64,000 bases of DNA, from NCBI RefSeq assembly GCF_963169125.1, contig NC_084802.1, positions 113,030,903 to 113,094,902 of the forward strand, given 5' to 3'. Each line of letters starts with the position of its first letter. Position 1 is the first letter of the stretch. This stretch comes from Humulus lupulus (taxonomy: Eukaryota; Streptophyta; Magnoliopsida; Rosales; Cannabaceae). Below, piece by piece: positions 1-12,103 of this stretch. The notes beneath the pieces are model-generated. The model worked only from the letters and a program-made list of their open reading frames with translations, was not told where the DNA came from and did not search any database. A program made the position numbers and the translations under genes.

Positions 1-441
1 GAACTCCCACTCATGCCTCAGAAATAGATAGTTTAGTCCCGCCAATAGTCTGTAAGAATTTGGGGGGAGCTAGAAGGGAGCCAATTTGACGTAGTTCAAA
101 AATTCTACAAAGTATTGGTCTAGTGGGAGGAAAGCACCAGCCTTCAGGTGCTCGTCACTTCAAGCCCCATTGTCGTCTTAGAAGGGGGCACAACTCCGTT
201 CTCCTTCAAGTGCAGATTGGGCGAGGCGACCATTAGCTCCCATATCGATATTATGACTCAAGAGGATTTTTTTCACCTTCCCCTAAGTCATTATCCTTGA
301 GACTATGTGCTTAGCCTCGAAAAAAGCATTAGGGTCGACGATGACTTCTCTCTCCACCATAGGACCAAAATGTGGTATAGGAGATTTGGAAGTGATCTGC
401 TTGCCTTTATCTTTGTGTTTGGGTAGATGAGCTCGCGACAT
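1..441 (-). pseudogene. Antisense gene of Tat copy A2, N-terminal part, broken
   Basis: Read on the minus strand from an ATG at 441-439, the frame gives a Lys-rich start, then SPIPHFGP, a VERE..NAFFEA segment and, after stops, SDEHLKAGAFLPLDQYF and LNYVKLAPF. The same blocks in the same order start the antisense gene of element A (exon 1, 30560-31232). That gene resembles the plant family annotated as putative gypsy-type transposon protein (Pfam Transposase_28); its biochemical role is unknown. The frame has several stops and leaves the window at position 1. Keeping the same antisense gene in two separate copies argues that it is a regular part of this lineage and not a chance capture. Confidence 0.65.
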
Positions 442-1233
442 TCTTCTTAGGAGGTGCCACAATTCAGATCGCCTGCCAACAAAGCGGCCTAGATAGTAGG
501 CGACCTAAGATGGTCTATAACTATGGTCGCGGAGGTACGGAGGACGAAAAGGACTACTTTCAAAGTTTCAAAGTTTATACGAGCTAAACTTTGTCCTAGT
601 CTCAACGCGTGGTCTCACGCGGTATCCTAGGCCACGCGCTTCGATTTCTTAAAATCCCCAATTACTTTTGGATCCGCGTGTCAAAACTGTCAGACCCACT
701 ACTTTCCTTTGAGAGGCGGTTTTAAGGAATCGTAACCCTTAAGCTACCTAGGGTTAAACCTAAAACCCGTTCGATTTCGATACCCCAAATAGGTATTCTT
801 CAAACCGATTTGCCATTAGGGTTCTCCCAGATTAGCCCAGAAAATTGCTTAGATTTATGAGTGTCGTATTTCTAAATTAGTTTGGGTTCATTCATAAAGC
901 CTAAACCAAAACCCATTTCCTATTGGCACTTAGAAATAGCCTAACGATACTAAACCTCGAACATTTTTGAAGTAAAAAAAAAAAGAAAAAATATCTCCTT
1001 GGAGAATGAAGAATAAAAAAAAATTCTCAACCAGGGGATGAAATACTTATAGAAAATACATTCGATTAAGAGAAAATGTAGGTATGGCCACTGGAAGCTC
1101 CTTGAAAGCTTCTAAAGTTCCATAGGACGATGAAAATTTCTGGGGATTCTGGAGAAAAAGAAAGGAAGCTTGAGTGTTTGAAAAGAGAAATATTTTGAAT
1201 ATAAAGGTGGTGAGGTCTCAGGACTGATGACCA

Positions 1234-1241
1234 TATTTATA
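1234..1241 (-). promoter_or_regulatory. Possible TATA box for the antisense gene of copy A2
   Basis: Minus-strand TATAAATA lies 793 bp upstream of the antisense ATG at 441. Element A has a TATATAAAA at 31997-31989, 757 bp upstream of its antisense ATG. The matching distance is the only support. Confidence 0.35.
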
Positions 1242-1494
1242 TGTAAACCACAAAAATCAATCTGAGCCATCCAATTGGGTTAGTTCGAGATCCAAGGGTC
1301 AAGGTTAAATAGACCACATGGCAAGAAAAAGATGACAAGACAGTTTTTCCAGTCCTCGAAACTCGAACGGACACCAATTGCAGGAAGCCACGTATCCAAT
1401 ACTCGAGTAGTGGGCAGGCACGATTTTATATGGCAGAAGTCTAAAAGCCCTCACTGTGTATGTCAGAAAGTGACGACATCAAACACGACCAGGA

Positions 1495-1508
1495 GCTTGG
1501 GGGGCAAA
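1495..1508 (+). other. Polypurine tract of Tat copy A2
   Basis: A short purine/G-rich run (gcttggggggcaaa) stands just before the 3' LTR. It corresponds to the gcttggggggaaaa tract before the LTR of A at 32261 and would prime plus-strand DNA synthesis. Confidence 0.7.
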
Positions 1509-1511
1509 TGT

Positions 1512-2208
1512 TGTACCTTAAACTTAGCACGAGTTCACTTGCCCAACTCTGGTACATCTGGCAGTTGAATACGTGGAAAGATAACCAAGTAAATTATAGT
1601 TATTAACCATGTAAACAACACGAGACTCATAATGGTTAGACCCAATATTAGACGTCCTAGATTTACTATGAGCTCAGATTCAGATAGCTGTCAAGCACGA
1701 GCTCGGGTGAGACATTCAACTCGTGAGGACCTAGATATAACGCATACTAAAGGATTTGAAGAGAGTTAGGAATTCTTTATACGCTCATTAATGACCAGGC
1801 TATATCATATCTATATCATTTATTACTCGAGATAGCAGGAGCGTGTTTATTCTGTTACCAAATCATATCCCAATGTAAATGGGAATAATCTGTATTAATT
1901 ATATACCATATATAATTGTGTGGTTTATTTACACTGTTACGCAAACCTATCCATGGAATTCCCTTATAAGTTTTGGGAATATTGGACAGGGAAGGGGGAG
2001 GATATTCTGATTTACCGAAACTCTGCCAAAATAGAGAAAGAAACAGCAATAATATTGACTCGTGGACTAAGTGGATTTTAACCACTGAACCACGTAAAAG
2101 TTATGTGCTTTTGAGTGGGTTCTTGTTATTTTCATTGTGGTTTACTATCAAGCACTAATCTACCCATTTTATTTCTTAATATACTGTTGGCAAAAAACTG
2201 CGTCAACA
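1512..2208 (+). repeat. 3' LTR of Tat copy A2
   Basis: It starts TGTACCTTAA just after the polypurine tract and ends ..ctgcgtcaaca. The last 130 bp align with the end of A's LTR (..gaaccgcgtcaaca at 33012), including a shared gaaccac(g/c)taaaa block. About 697 bp long, against 752 bp in A. Confidence 0.75.
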
Positions 2209-3058
2209 TACCCTAATAAACAGAATCCTAACATAGACTGCTAAGGAAATAAAGTAGAGAGATTGTTGGAAACACTTAATTGAGAAACTTGAATTTGAAG
2301 CTTGGTGATGAAAGGGCAAAACCGACAGTAAAAACTCGACCCTGAATTTGAGAAGGCGGTAGAGCAGTTTGTTAACACTCTCAGAGGGGCTAGTTGAGGT
2401 GAAGGATTCCTCTTGATGAATGGAAGGCAGATTCGACGGGAATAAGTGGGCTCAGAGTTGTAATAAACGTTTGTGAAGTTCGTCGACAAGTTCGGACATT
2501 TACAGGAAATTCTCTTTGCTTTCTGGTTTGAAAATTCAAATATGATAAAAGTGAAGAGAAAATTTTGTAGGCATATTTATGCAAGCAGACCTGTAATCTG
2601 TGCCTATCTAATCCAATGACTTGCATTGAGTATCCCAAGAAAAAGTACATCCGACGACCTCGGAGGACGAGCGTATATTAATTAAACCACTCAAGTGCTA
2701 AAACATCGATTTACCTTGATGGGATGCTTCGACAAATGTGCTGACACCAATTAGCCACCCAAGACAATGAAGGGGGATCCACACGTATTCAGTCACCCAC
2801 CTGGAGACACGTGCCCAAGGCCTTTGGAATTTGAAAGGTTGGGGGTCTTTGGAATTTGAAAGGTTGGGGTTGCTCAGTTGGCCCCCAATGGAATGAACTG
2901 GGATGAAGGATTAAGTCTCCATTGCGCAAACAAGGATGAAGACTTAGGGGGTGAATGTTGTCTGTACTTAATACCAAGGACACGTGGCACCACCAAATGG
3001 GCTTTGTTGACCCTCAGGGTAGGCCCAGGACCAACTTGGGTCCGATAAATAATGATTA
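2209..3058 (+). mobile_element. 3' internal end and first LTR bases of a Tat-like element (C, piece 1)
   Basis: Positions 2209-2940 have no recognisable coding frame. A purine-rich tract at about 2943-2955 (cttagggggtgaa) is followed by TGTTGTCTGTACTTA, resembling the tract-LTR junctions of A and A2, so I read this as the 3' end of a third Tat-like element. Its LTR is cut at 3058 by element B and resumes at 17920, since the 5-bp GATTA occurs on both sides. A tandem duplication of about 25 bp (ctttggaatttgaaaggttggggg) occupies about 2820-2869. Confidence 0.5.
3054..3058. repeat. Target-site duplication of element B, left copy (GATTA)
   Basis: GATTA stands directly before the LTR start TGTAATGC at 3059. 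The same five bases follow the 3' LTR at 17915-17919. This fixes the ends of B although both LTRs carry changes. Confidence 0.85.
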
Positions 3059-3401
3059 TGTAATGCCCCAAATTTCCTAATAAGGTTTAGGACCTTGATT
3101 AGGAGGCTGGGAGGGCCATAATTGATTTATTATGATATTTATTGATTATATGCATGTTTATGTGAATTATATTATAATATGATGTTATATGCATGCATGT
3201 GGGTCCACATTTGATTATTAGGGTGTCTTGGTAATTTGGCCTATTGAGGGCATATTTGTATATTTGGGTGCATAATGTAATTTGTGAATGAGATTCCATT
3301 ATTATGGAGATATATTCGAGCTATTCGGAATGGGACGATCTTATATTATGAGTTAGCGGTTTTTTCATAACGGGGTCAATTATTGGGTAATTAGAATGTT
3401 T
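3059..3401 (+). repeat. 5' LTR of element B, first piece
   Basis: Matches the start of the 3' LTR at 15323 almost base for base through tattgggtaa. The LTR is interrupted here by the LINE and resumes at 9581. The taa(t/a)agaatgtt duplication made by LINE insertion spans about 3388-3401 and 9581-9594. Confidence 0.85.
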
Positions 3402-3546
3402 TTTTTTTAATGAAAATAGGATTATATTGAAAATCAATCAACCAGTTACAAAACAAGCTCAATCCGAGCACTCCAACAGAAATTACACCTGGACAAATTG
3501 CTCAACAAATGCTAAGTCATTTTTCTTAACTTTCAGCTTAGGAAGC

Positions 3547-6500
3547 CTAATCAGTATAGTTTTCAAATAAAACTTGATCTACATTCCCTACAATCATAGA
3601 GCAAAAATAAAAAATACACTTATTATGGTTCCACCAAATCAAATACACAGCAGCTGCCAGTGCAGCAGCAGCCAACTTTTGCTTCAGGCCTTTAGGCTTT
3701 CCAACCATCCAAGAGCTCCACTCCTCATATCTACTCGGCCAAATATCCACTCCCAGTCAAGGCGCCACATTAGCTCTAACCTGTTGAGAAAAATGACAAG
3801 CAAAAATAGGTGGGAATGTGATTCCCACTTCACTTCACAGACCAGAAAAAGTAAGGAAGCTAAATTCAACTGGCAGTGAGTTAGCTTGTCTCGAGTGAGA
3901 AGGTGTCCCAGAGTAGCCTGCCACAATATAAATCTATGCTTAGGCACAGCTATAGTACACCAGACCACATTAGCAAAAGGCACTCTATCCTTATTAAGCA
4001 TTCGAGTATAGAGTTTTCTCATATTGACTTTACTGTTCTTAGCTGCCTCCTCTAGATTTTTAAAGGAAAAAACAGATCTCAAATTGGCAAGCTTTTTCTA
4101 GTACCAGCTCACATCCTGTTGGATCTTATACTCCTAGAAATTCTGCCCTTTAAGATAAATGGAATCTACCCATTTCACCCAAAGGATGTCTTGTTTAGAG
4201 GATATATCCCAAACAAATTTAGCTAATAACACTTTATTCCATTTGGCCCCTTCCTTAAAACCAATACCACCCAGGCTCTTAGGCAGGAAAACTTGCTCCC
4301 AAGCTGTAAGATGCATTTTACTTCTGTTCCTGTTACTTTCCTTGGTCCCCCAGAGAAAGATTCTGCATAAGTGATCTATCTCCTTAATAACACTCTTGGG
4401 AAGGAGGAAAATACTCATCCAGAATGGATCTGATACCCAATAGAACAGAATTAATAAGTTGAGCCCTCCCAACAAAAGAGAGATGACGACTAAACCAAGT
4501 GTGAAGCTTCAGCTGAATCTTTTTGATAATAATAGCACAGTCGCCAGCCTTCCATTTTGTAGTCCGAAGAAGAACTCCAAGATACTTTAGAGGAAAAGAC
4601 CCTTCAAGAAATTGGAGCTTATTCAAAAGTTGTTTAGTCTCTATCTCAGCGAAACCCCCAAAAAACACCTGAGATCCAAGTTGGCTGAAAGACCAGAAGC
4701 CAAACTAAAGGCAGTAAAACAATCTTTAATAATCTGAACCGAGTTGTTAACTCCCTTGCAAAATATCACCAGATCATCAGCAAAGCAGAGGTTAACTAAT
4801 TTCAGATTCTTACATTTCGGATGATATCTGAAATTCTTGTTTAGGGAAGCTTGAAGGAGAAGCCGAGTAAAATAATCCATGACTGGCACAAATAACAGAG
4901 GAGAAATAGGGTCCCCTTGTCTAAGACCTTTTTTACCTTTAAAGCCCCCTTGAATCCTACCATTCATCAAAATAGAATAAGAGGTACCCTTCAAACAATT
5001 CATCACCCACCTAATAAATCTGTTGGGAAAACAGAAAGCAATGATAATATCATCCAAAAATTGCCAATCTAATGTGTCATAAGCTTTGCTCAGGTCTATC
5101 TTCATCACACATCTAGGAGAGATGTTTTTCCTTTTATAACCTTTAATAATATCTTGAAGAATAAGAATATTATGCGCCAACAATCTGTCCTTAACAAAAT
5201 CTCCTTGATTTTGATGAACTAGGATAGGAAGAACCTTAGTCAATCTACCACATAGCATTTTTGAAATACATTTATAGAGAGTATTACTGTTAACCCAAGA
5301 TATGTTTCCAAGAGGGGGGGTGAATTGGAAATTTAAACTAATTTCGGAAATTTAAAACTTAATATGCCAAATTATGCAATAAATCAAATTTATCAAGTAA
5401 AAGCAACTAATATGGCAATCAAATAGATATAGCAAATAATCAAACTTGTAATGTACAGAGTTGAAGGTTAAGAAATTGCAAACTCTTGAATTTTACAAGG
5501 TTCGGTAGAACTAAGCCACCTACGTCCTTGGTCTTCAAAGCTATGGACCTAGCTTTGAGTTCAACTATCGAGCCAAGTTAGCGGGCTTGACTAACCCTTA
5601 CAACCGGGAATTTTTCACCAAGGTATTTCCAAACCTCTTACAATAGTTTTCCACCACCAAGGACTATCCACCTCTTTTTCAGATTGTTGAAGTGCCAATC
5701 TCACTCTAACCGGGTTGTTTACAAAACCGGTGCCAACCTCACCTCAATCACAATATGGGAATGTGTTTGATATTACAAGCAAAAATCACTCTAGAGGTAT
5801 GATAATACAATGAGAAACCTAGAGTGATTAGCAAGCACACTTAGAATAAATAAATACAAATTTTGGCTCAAGTGTGTGAAAATGTGTTTGGATGATTTAA
5901 ACTTTGAGAGCTCCTTGAAATCAATGGATTAGGTTTGATATATGTAATAAATGCTCAGCCAACCTCCAACTTTGAGTGAAAAACTAGTTTATATAGAGTT
6001 TGGGAAAAAACTAGCCGTTTATAGCCGTTGGGGGTTATTTATTGAAGCTGCCAGCCGCGAACCGGAAGTCCGGATGGGGAACCGGAATTCCAGTCTGGGA
6101 GCTACCGGAATTCCGGTTTCCAACTGGAATTCCGGATGGCAAACAGAGAGCAAAAGTCTGAATTAGCCTATTTTCCCATTTTTCAATTCTTTATAACTTT
6201 TAGCTCGTTTATCCGATTTCAAAAATTCCAATTGCGTTACGACCGTATCGGGATGTATTTTCTTAAAAGTGAATTTAGGATATTTATTTCTCATTTTGAA
6301 AAATCACCATTTTTAGTACGTGAATGAGCCAAATTTTATACTTATGACTTAAAGTAAACTTGCAATCACTTTACAAGACTAAGAAATGAAATTAAACCTT
6401 TATCTTGAGTTTCTTGAGTCTTGAAATCCATTTCGGATCATTTCCGGAAAATATGGTAAAATGACCATTTTGCCCTTGGTCATAAGTTTGACTTTGAAAT

Positions 6501-8172
6501 GCTAATTCACTTTGGTTTTTGCTACAAAATCAACAAATCATTAGTAACAAATAATAATCAAATATTTGTTAATCATCAAAACAAGGAGACTTTAAGAGTT
6601 TGGGTCAACAATTACAACACGCTATGGGTCTATAATCGACTGCCTTAGTGGGGGTTTCTATCTTAGGAATCAGAGAAATTGTTGCATTATTAATCTCTTT
6701 AGGCAGCAAACCCTGATAAAAAAATCAAATATGGCCTCAGAAATTTCTTCTCCCACATCCTTCCACATAGCTTTGAAAAAACCCGATCCATAACCATAGG
6801 ACCCGGGCTTTTAATTGGACTAATACTGACCAAAGCATCTTCCACTTCCTTTTTGGTAAACGGTTTTATCAAACATAGCTGCTGTTCCAAAGATAAGATG
6901 TTACCATGACTATAACATGACCTCTGAATAGGAACCGAAGCTGTGCTCTGACTCCCCATAATGCTACGAAAGTGATTCACAAAGTGAGCCACTACATCCT
7001 TAAACCTCTCAATTAACTGACCTGTTTCATTAATAAGAGAAGTGATACGGTTAGTAGCCCTTCTCTGTTTTAAACAAGCGTGAAAGTAGGACGTATTATC
7101 ATCACCATAACAAAGCCAATTAACTTTACTTTTCTGTCGAAGATAGCTGTCATAGAATCTAGCATGACTAGAGAAGTTCTCACAAGCTACCCTTTCCTCT
7201 CTTTGAAGAACTGCTGAGTGAGGATCATGTTAAAGATGAATTTGAGCAGCTTGGTAGTTCTCCTTAGCTGCAGTATACTTCTGCACAACATGACCTATAG
7301 TCCTTCTGTTAAACTTGCAAAGGACATGCTTAAGCCTTACCAATTTCCTCATTGTTCTCTCTAAGCCATAACCCTTAATTGGTTTGCTCCAGCTCTTCAT
7401 CACTGTCTCTCTAAAATCTTCATGATCAGTCCACATATTAAAAAATCTAAACGGTTTGACACCAAAGTTCAGAGCTGCTCCAGATTTAATAATGCAAAAA
7501 CAATGGTCAGAAAGCATTTACCAATTAACATAGGCTTCAGCTTAAGGGAATAAGTCCAACCAATCTTCATTTTTAAAAATTCGGTCCAGTTTAGAATAGA
7601 TTCTTGCCTCATTAGCTAGCTTGTTTGTCCAAGTGTAGTGTGAACAACTAGTGTGCATCTCATCAACTAAACCTAGAGCTCTCCATCTTTGAGCATCCAC
7701 CAATTCCAGGGTAGTAATATCACGACCACCAATCCTATCAGTAACCTCAAAAACCGCATTAAAGTCCCCAGGCACAAAACAAGGAGTGGCTAGAAAAAAT
7801 AGACCAGTTAGATCAGTCCAAAGCTGCAATCTCTCCTCAATCGAGTTCCTACCATACACAAAACTTTTTATTAGATCTCAATTCTTGAATAAAGACATGA
7901 ATTAATTGATCACTTTCTTTCAAAATCTCAACAAAAACACTGTGCCCCTGCCAAATCAGAAGAATTCTTCCTTCAGAAGCTGTTCCTGAATAATAGTTCC
8001 AGCCACTGAAATAAGTAGTCATCATCTCCTCAATTTTTTTTCCACGCAACTTAGTTTCTAACAAAGCTCCTAAACCTATTTTATTCATATAGCAAAAAGT
8101 ACTCAGGGACTTCTGCTTCTCCCTTTTATTAATGCCCCGGACATTCTAGCTAAGAATGTTGTGATTCTCCAT
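3547..8172 (-). pseudogene. LINE ORF2: endonuclease and reverse transcriptase, broken
   Basis: ORF2 starts at ATG 8172-8170, overlapping the end of ORF1 by 23 nt. The first part (about 8172-7500) is an AP-type endonuclease that nicks target DNA: LLETK, PGDFNAVF, YTWTNK, KLDRIF and LSDHCF are visible. The reverse transcriptase (about 6990-4640) shows DYRPIACCN, KIDLSKAYDTLDW, GLRQGDPISPLLF and the catalytic FADD near 4780. A C-terminal zf-RVT-like part lies at about 4082-3684 (FILWQATLGHLLTRDKL). There is a frameshift near 7860, several frameshifts after 4640, several stops, and a 1.3-kb LTR inserted between the RT fingers and palm. It cannot make a working protein. Confidence 0.88.
5283..6615. 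mobile_element. Solo LTR inside the LINE, with ATTAC target duplication
   Basis: ATTAC at 5283-5287 and 6611-6615 flanks a 1,323-bp segment (5288-6610) starting TGTTAACCCAA and ending TTGGGTCAACA, an 11-bp inverted repeat with one mismatch. It holds no gag or pol, so it is a single LTR left by recombination between two LTRs. Removing it rejoins the LINE RT reading across ATTISLIP..DYRPIACCN and the following LYKC. The superfamily is unclear; a ggttcggtagaactaagcc stretch resembles copia LTRs. Several CCGGAATTCCGG-like palindromes sit at 6056-6140. Confidence 0.88.
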
Positions 8173-9544
8173 TAAACATATTTGTTGTAGAAAGTCCCAA
8201 GTTTGTAACCTCCATTATCTTCTCTTCTAGTGCACTATAGGAGTTCTTCAACTTATTCTGAGTATTTGGAGACAAATTCTTAATACCCCCCACCCGTTTA
8301 GGGGTGATCCAATCAGAATGAGGCCTATCTCTGGATTTCGTGATAGCCTTGTCTTCGGTTCGCTTTGAAACTTTTGAGTCTAATTCAATAACTTTGCCAA
8401 GAGGCTCTGATACAACATGGGACTCAGAAATCTCTTTAGCATCTAGTTTCCTTTGACCATCTGCATTAACCCCATTAGCTAAAACTGTAGTCTCTGCTAA
8501 GGAATTCAGCTCAGTGGGTTTTTTCTTAGACCCTTCATCAACATTTCTAACTTTCTTCCTCCAGACCTCACCTTGTATTCTGTTGCACATCAACTCAGTA
8601 TGACCATATACCCTGCATCCTTTACATTGAGTTGGTAGCCATTCAAACTCCTATAATTGTTCCATCAGCTGTCCTTTCTCATTTAGAAATTGAATTGATT
8701 TAGGAACCTCCTCTGTTATTTCTATCTCCACTAATACCCAAGCAAATTGCATCATGGATCGATCTTTTGTAACTTTATCTACTAAAATAGGATTCCCAAT
8801 TGTACTCATTAGGGCACTCAAACATTTAGTACCCCAGTATTACAACCCAAGACCCGGTAGCCTAATCCAAACGGGAACATATTTCACTGACCTTGGAGTA
8901 TCTAGATCAGCAGACCATGGCTTCACAATAACTGGTTTTCTGTCGAAATGGAGAACCCCAGCTTCCAACACAAAATCTTTGGTTGCTTCATCCCTAAATT
9001 TTACAAGAGTATACCCAGCATTCAATCGAGCAATCCTATCAATACCTACCTTACCCCAAATCCTCTTAATGAAACCTTCAAAAACAGCAAAGGGAGGATT
9101 AGCTCCAAGAACCATACAAACCACAGCTGAGTTCCAAAAAGATGTTTCAACTTGGATCTCCTCCAAATCAACCTAAGCAATTCTTTGGCCCTCTCGAATT
9201 AGGGGTTCTTCAAAATTTAGTCGAGCCCCTCCTTGATTCGGTAACAATGCCTGAAACTGAGCCCATTTATCTTTCGCCTGGCTTTGAAAGTCATTTTTGC
9301 CATCAGCTTGATCATTCCAGTTCACACCATTCCTCTTAATTCCAGTCATTCCCTCATTAGCCTCCATCGGCCCAATACCCCCAAATTCTGGGAAATCCAC
9401 CAGAGAATCCTTGAAAACCTCTTCCACCACAGCCGACAAGTCTTCATCTAAACCAGTCGTTTCTCCCTCACAAGACTCGTGAGCCAATGGAGATTCAGAC
9501 ACCTTAGATCTAGTAGCAGGCTTCTGGTTGGTCTTCTTGCGTCT
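8150..9544 (-). pseudogene. LINE ORF1: gag-like RNA-binding protein, broken
   Basis: One minus-strand frame runs from about 9544 to the TAG at 8152-8150. The middle (about 9165-8760) reads like the plant LINE gag domain DUF4283: FWNSAVVCMVLGANPPF, IWGKVGIDRIARLNAGYTLVKF, then VPVWIRLPGL. A CCHC zinc knuckle CKGCRVYGHTELMC follows at about 8626-8585, then a Lys/Ser-rich tail. The protein would coat LINE RNA. In-frame stops at 9175-9173 (TAG), 8842-8840 (TAA) and 8653-8651 (TAG) all fit C-to-T changes in Gln codons. No ATG is seen at the N-terminus; the first upstream stop is near 9545. Confidence 0.8.
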
Positions 9545-9580
9545 CTATGGAGAAACCTGAGAGAAACCTCACGCCTTTGG

Positions 9581-11769
9581 TAATAAGAATGTTTATTTGA
9601 TGATAAATTGGGAGTACTTGAGGTTAGGAGGAAATTCTGTAAGTTTTGACTATAATATCCTCGGGGGTGTTTTCGGGACCCCGAGCACTAGGTTTTATTT
9701 GAGGTTACTTAAGCTTGAAGTAGCTTGTCAGATAGAACGTACGTTAGAAAACATTTCCTCTCTCCTTCTTTAGCTCATTTTACCGTTCGAAGCCTTTTTG
9801 AAGAAATCTCGAGTTCTAGGAGTCGGAATCAAGCAAGGATCGAGGCACAGAAATCCTAGGAAAGATTAGAAGCTTCTTAACTGAAGGATTTGACAGAAAA
9901 CAACTCAATCGAAGGTAATCTAAGTTTAAGTTTTGAGTTTTTAGAGTTTCTAAGCTTGGAATTGGATTTTGTGAATCGTTGAGTTTTTGGTTCGATTGAG
10001 CCTTGGGTTTTGATGATTTTGGATCATTGGGAAGCTTGGGAACTTTAATTTAATGATTTGGAAGTGTTAAGGTATGTTTTTGGAGGGTTTGAAATGAAGA
10101 AAAATGAGTTTGGGCATGTTCTGGGTTGGTGGCCGAGGCCCTGTTCTTGGAGTGCCGCAGCCCTAGCTCGAAGAAGCAGGTGGTTGAGATTGTGCTTATA
10201 GGGCACCGCGACCCTTGCTTCAGGAATGGCTGGGGGCCACGGCACAAGGTACCAGGGCTGCAACCCTTGGTCAGGTTTGAGCTTGTTTGGGTGTTTTGGC
10301 CCCAGGAACTTGGTTTTAGGCCTCGAGATTGTTCCTACTACTCGGATTAGTGGGGATTGATATTCTGGAGGATAGATCTTTGTTTGGGAACCTATGTTGA
10401 TCATTTTTATTGATGATGTCCCGTATTTGGTTATGACTAGGTGACCGCTAAAGGACTAAAAGTTGATCGTTCTCAAGGGTCGTTCTTTTATTCATTCTAG
10501 CTCGAATCTGAGGTAAGAAAACTGCACCCTGTGTGTATGTGACATGCATGGTTATTCTTGATGCATGTTGGATGCTTAAATGTGACATGCATGGTTATTG
10601 TTGAGGCATGTCAAGTGATTAAATGTGATGCATATGTTGCACGAGAAACATGAGATTAGGGCATGCTATGATTATTGAATATGAGAATGTTCAGAGCTTG
10701 AGTCTCTGTGTTTATGCATGGTTCTAATTATGCTAGTAATTGTTAAGTAAGCATGCTGGATGCCCTGAATTCAAATATTGGAAATATGATATATGTTTGG
10801 AGGCATTGCTTACTTGTTTATGGTACTGACTAGTCAGGGATACTGACCTAAGAGTCAGAATCGACATAAGCGTCCTGAATGCAGGGCTGAATGAAGATTA
10901 GATCTAATCGATATCAGCATTGAATGACCCTAGGGCATTAATGCTGGACCGACCCTGTTCCAAGGTTATGACTCTATGGTCACGAGGAAGGTTATGTTTG
11001 TGACTAATCATCATGCACCTATCCTATCTAAGCTAGTGAAAGGATCACTTATCTACTCGACAGGTTTATGCTGGTGACTATTTCACCAGATACTTATCTT
11101 GTTTAAGCTAGTGAAAGGATCACTTATCTATAGAGCCCTGGTGACCCTATTGTCACATGGCTGTTGGGAACGGAACCCACCTTAGTGATTGTACCATTGT
11201 CACTCTTCTATTTTGGGCTAAAAGCCCTGGATGATTATTATGATCATTGGTTGATGTGTTATACTCAACATTATGTGAACTCATGTGCCTGCTTGATTAG
11301 AGCTATATCTTCTAGGCGTGTGCCTTATGAATTGATGACATGTTATAACTGTTCATGAGCATATTAAGTTTTCTTGCTGGGCTTCGGCTCATGGGTGCTA
11401 CGTGGTGATGGTAAAGGCAAAAGAAAGATGGACGATCCTTGAGTTGGAGAGCTTAGGTGATGATGTGTACATATTTAGTTGCTCGACCGCCACGGCCGAG
11501 GTTTGAAGGAGAGGAGCCCGGGTTAAACCCTGTTTTGTCGCTTAGACCGACTGGTTGTAAATATTTTCTTGTAATAGACCTCTAAATTATATTTTTGGGA
11601 TCCCAATGTATATAATAAACGTTCTAATGAAATGTTATATCTTGACCAAAATTTTTAATCCCTAAACCGCTAATCATACTTAGTACACGATTTTGGCCAA
11701 ATGACTGGATTAGCTTTAGCACTGTTTACAAGGCATACCGTAATGGTCCCTGGAGTTTAGAGCATTACA
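9581..11769 (+). repeat. 5' LTR of element B, second piece
   Basis: Resumes at taataagaatgtttatttg and runs collinear with 15653-17914 to the LTR end GCATTACA at 11762-11769. Against the 3' LTR it lacks about 106 bp near 10955 (present at about 17030-17135). A GC-rich cluster of GCCGCGGCCC-like words spans about 10125-10265. The small open frame at 11164-11358 recurs in the 3' LTR only because LTRs are copies. Confidence 0.85.
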
Positions 11770-11772
11770 ACT

Positions 11773-11784
11773 TGGTATCAGAGC
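11773..11784 (+). other. Primer-binding site of element B (initiator-Met tRNA)
   Basis: TGGTATCAGAGC, the complement of the 3' end of plant initiator Met tRNA, lies three bases after the 5' LTR. Confidence 0.9.
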
Positions 11785-12103
11785 GAGCCAAGGTTTATGG
11801 TTCCTGAAGACAAGCTGGGCATGTACACTCATTACTGAAGATAACTTCACTCAGGGAATGGTAACTATTTCTATAGTTATGTGCTTAACTGCTTAAATAG
11901 AATGTAAATGCTTTACCTGCACATTGTATTAAGGAGCATGAGATTCTGATAGAGCCTGGCTCTTGACTATATGATTATATGCTTCGTGAATATATATATG
12001 TGGATGTGATTATATGATTAACTGCTCTGTGGGTATATAATTATGATATTTTAATGCTGGAGTTGGAGGCATGGTATGAAAGTTGAAAGAGCAGGGATTA
12101 TGA

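Larger units (their letters stand above)
1..2208 (+). mobile_element. 3' end of a Tat-type Ty3/gypsy element (copy A2), cut by the window edge
   Basis: Positions 1-2208 match, in order, the tail of the element at 30770-33012: the start of its antisense gene, a non-coding stretch, a purine-rich tract and the 3' LTR. Shared landmarks are the gggagct/ggagccaa stretch near 65-85, the purine tract at 1495-1508 and the LTR end ..gcgtcaaca. Gag and pol would lie left of the window. Similarity is clear but interrupted by many small indels, so this copy is older or from another subfamily than A. Positions 442-1494 hold no gene I can support, apart from a possible antisense TATA-like box. Confidence 0.8.
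3402..9580 (-). mobile_element. L1-type LINE, nearly full length, itself interrupted by a solo LTR
   Basis: A minus-strand non-LTR retrotransposon with ORF1 followed by an overlapping ORF2. The 3' end is a short T run at 3399-3408 on the plus strand, i.e. a poly(A) tail. A 13-14 bp target duplication (taataagaatgtt with one change) flanks it, typical of target-primed reverse transcription. Without the inserted solo LTR it is about 4.85 kb. The 5' end at 9580 leaves only a short leader before ORF1, so it is nearly full length. It interrupts B's 5' LTR and is therefore younger than B. Confidence 0.88.

Noticed and set aside
11164..11358. A 64-residue open frame in B's 5' LTR that recurs almost unchanged at 17336-17530
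   Set aside because: Both lie at the same place in the two LTRs of B. They are alike because LTRs are copies; there is no sign of coding constraint.
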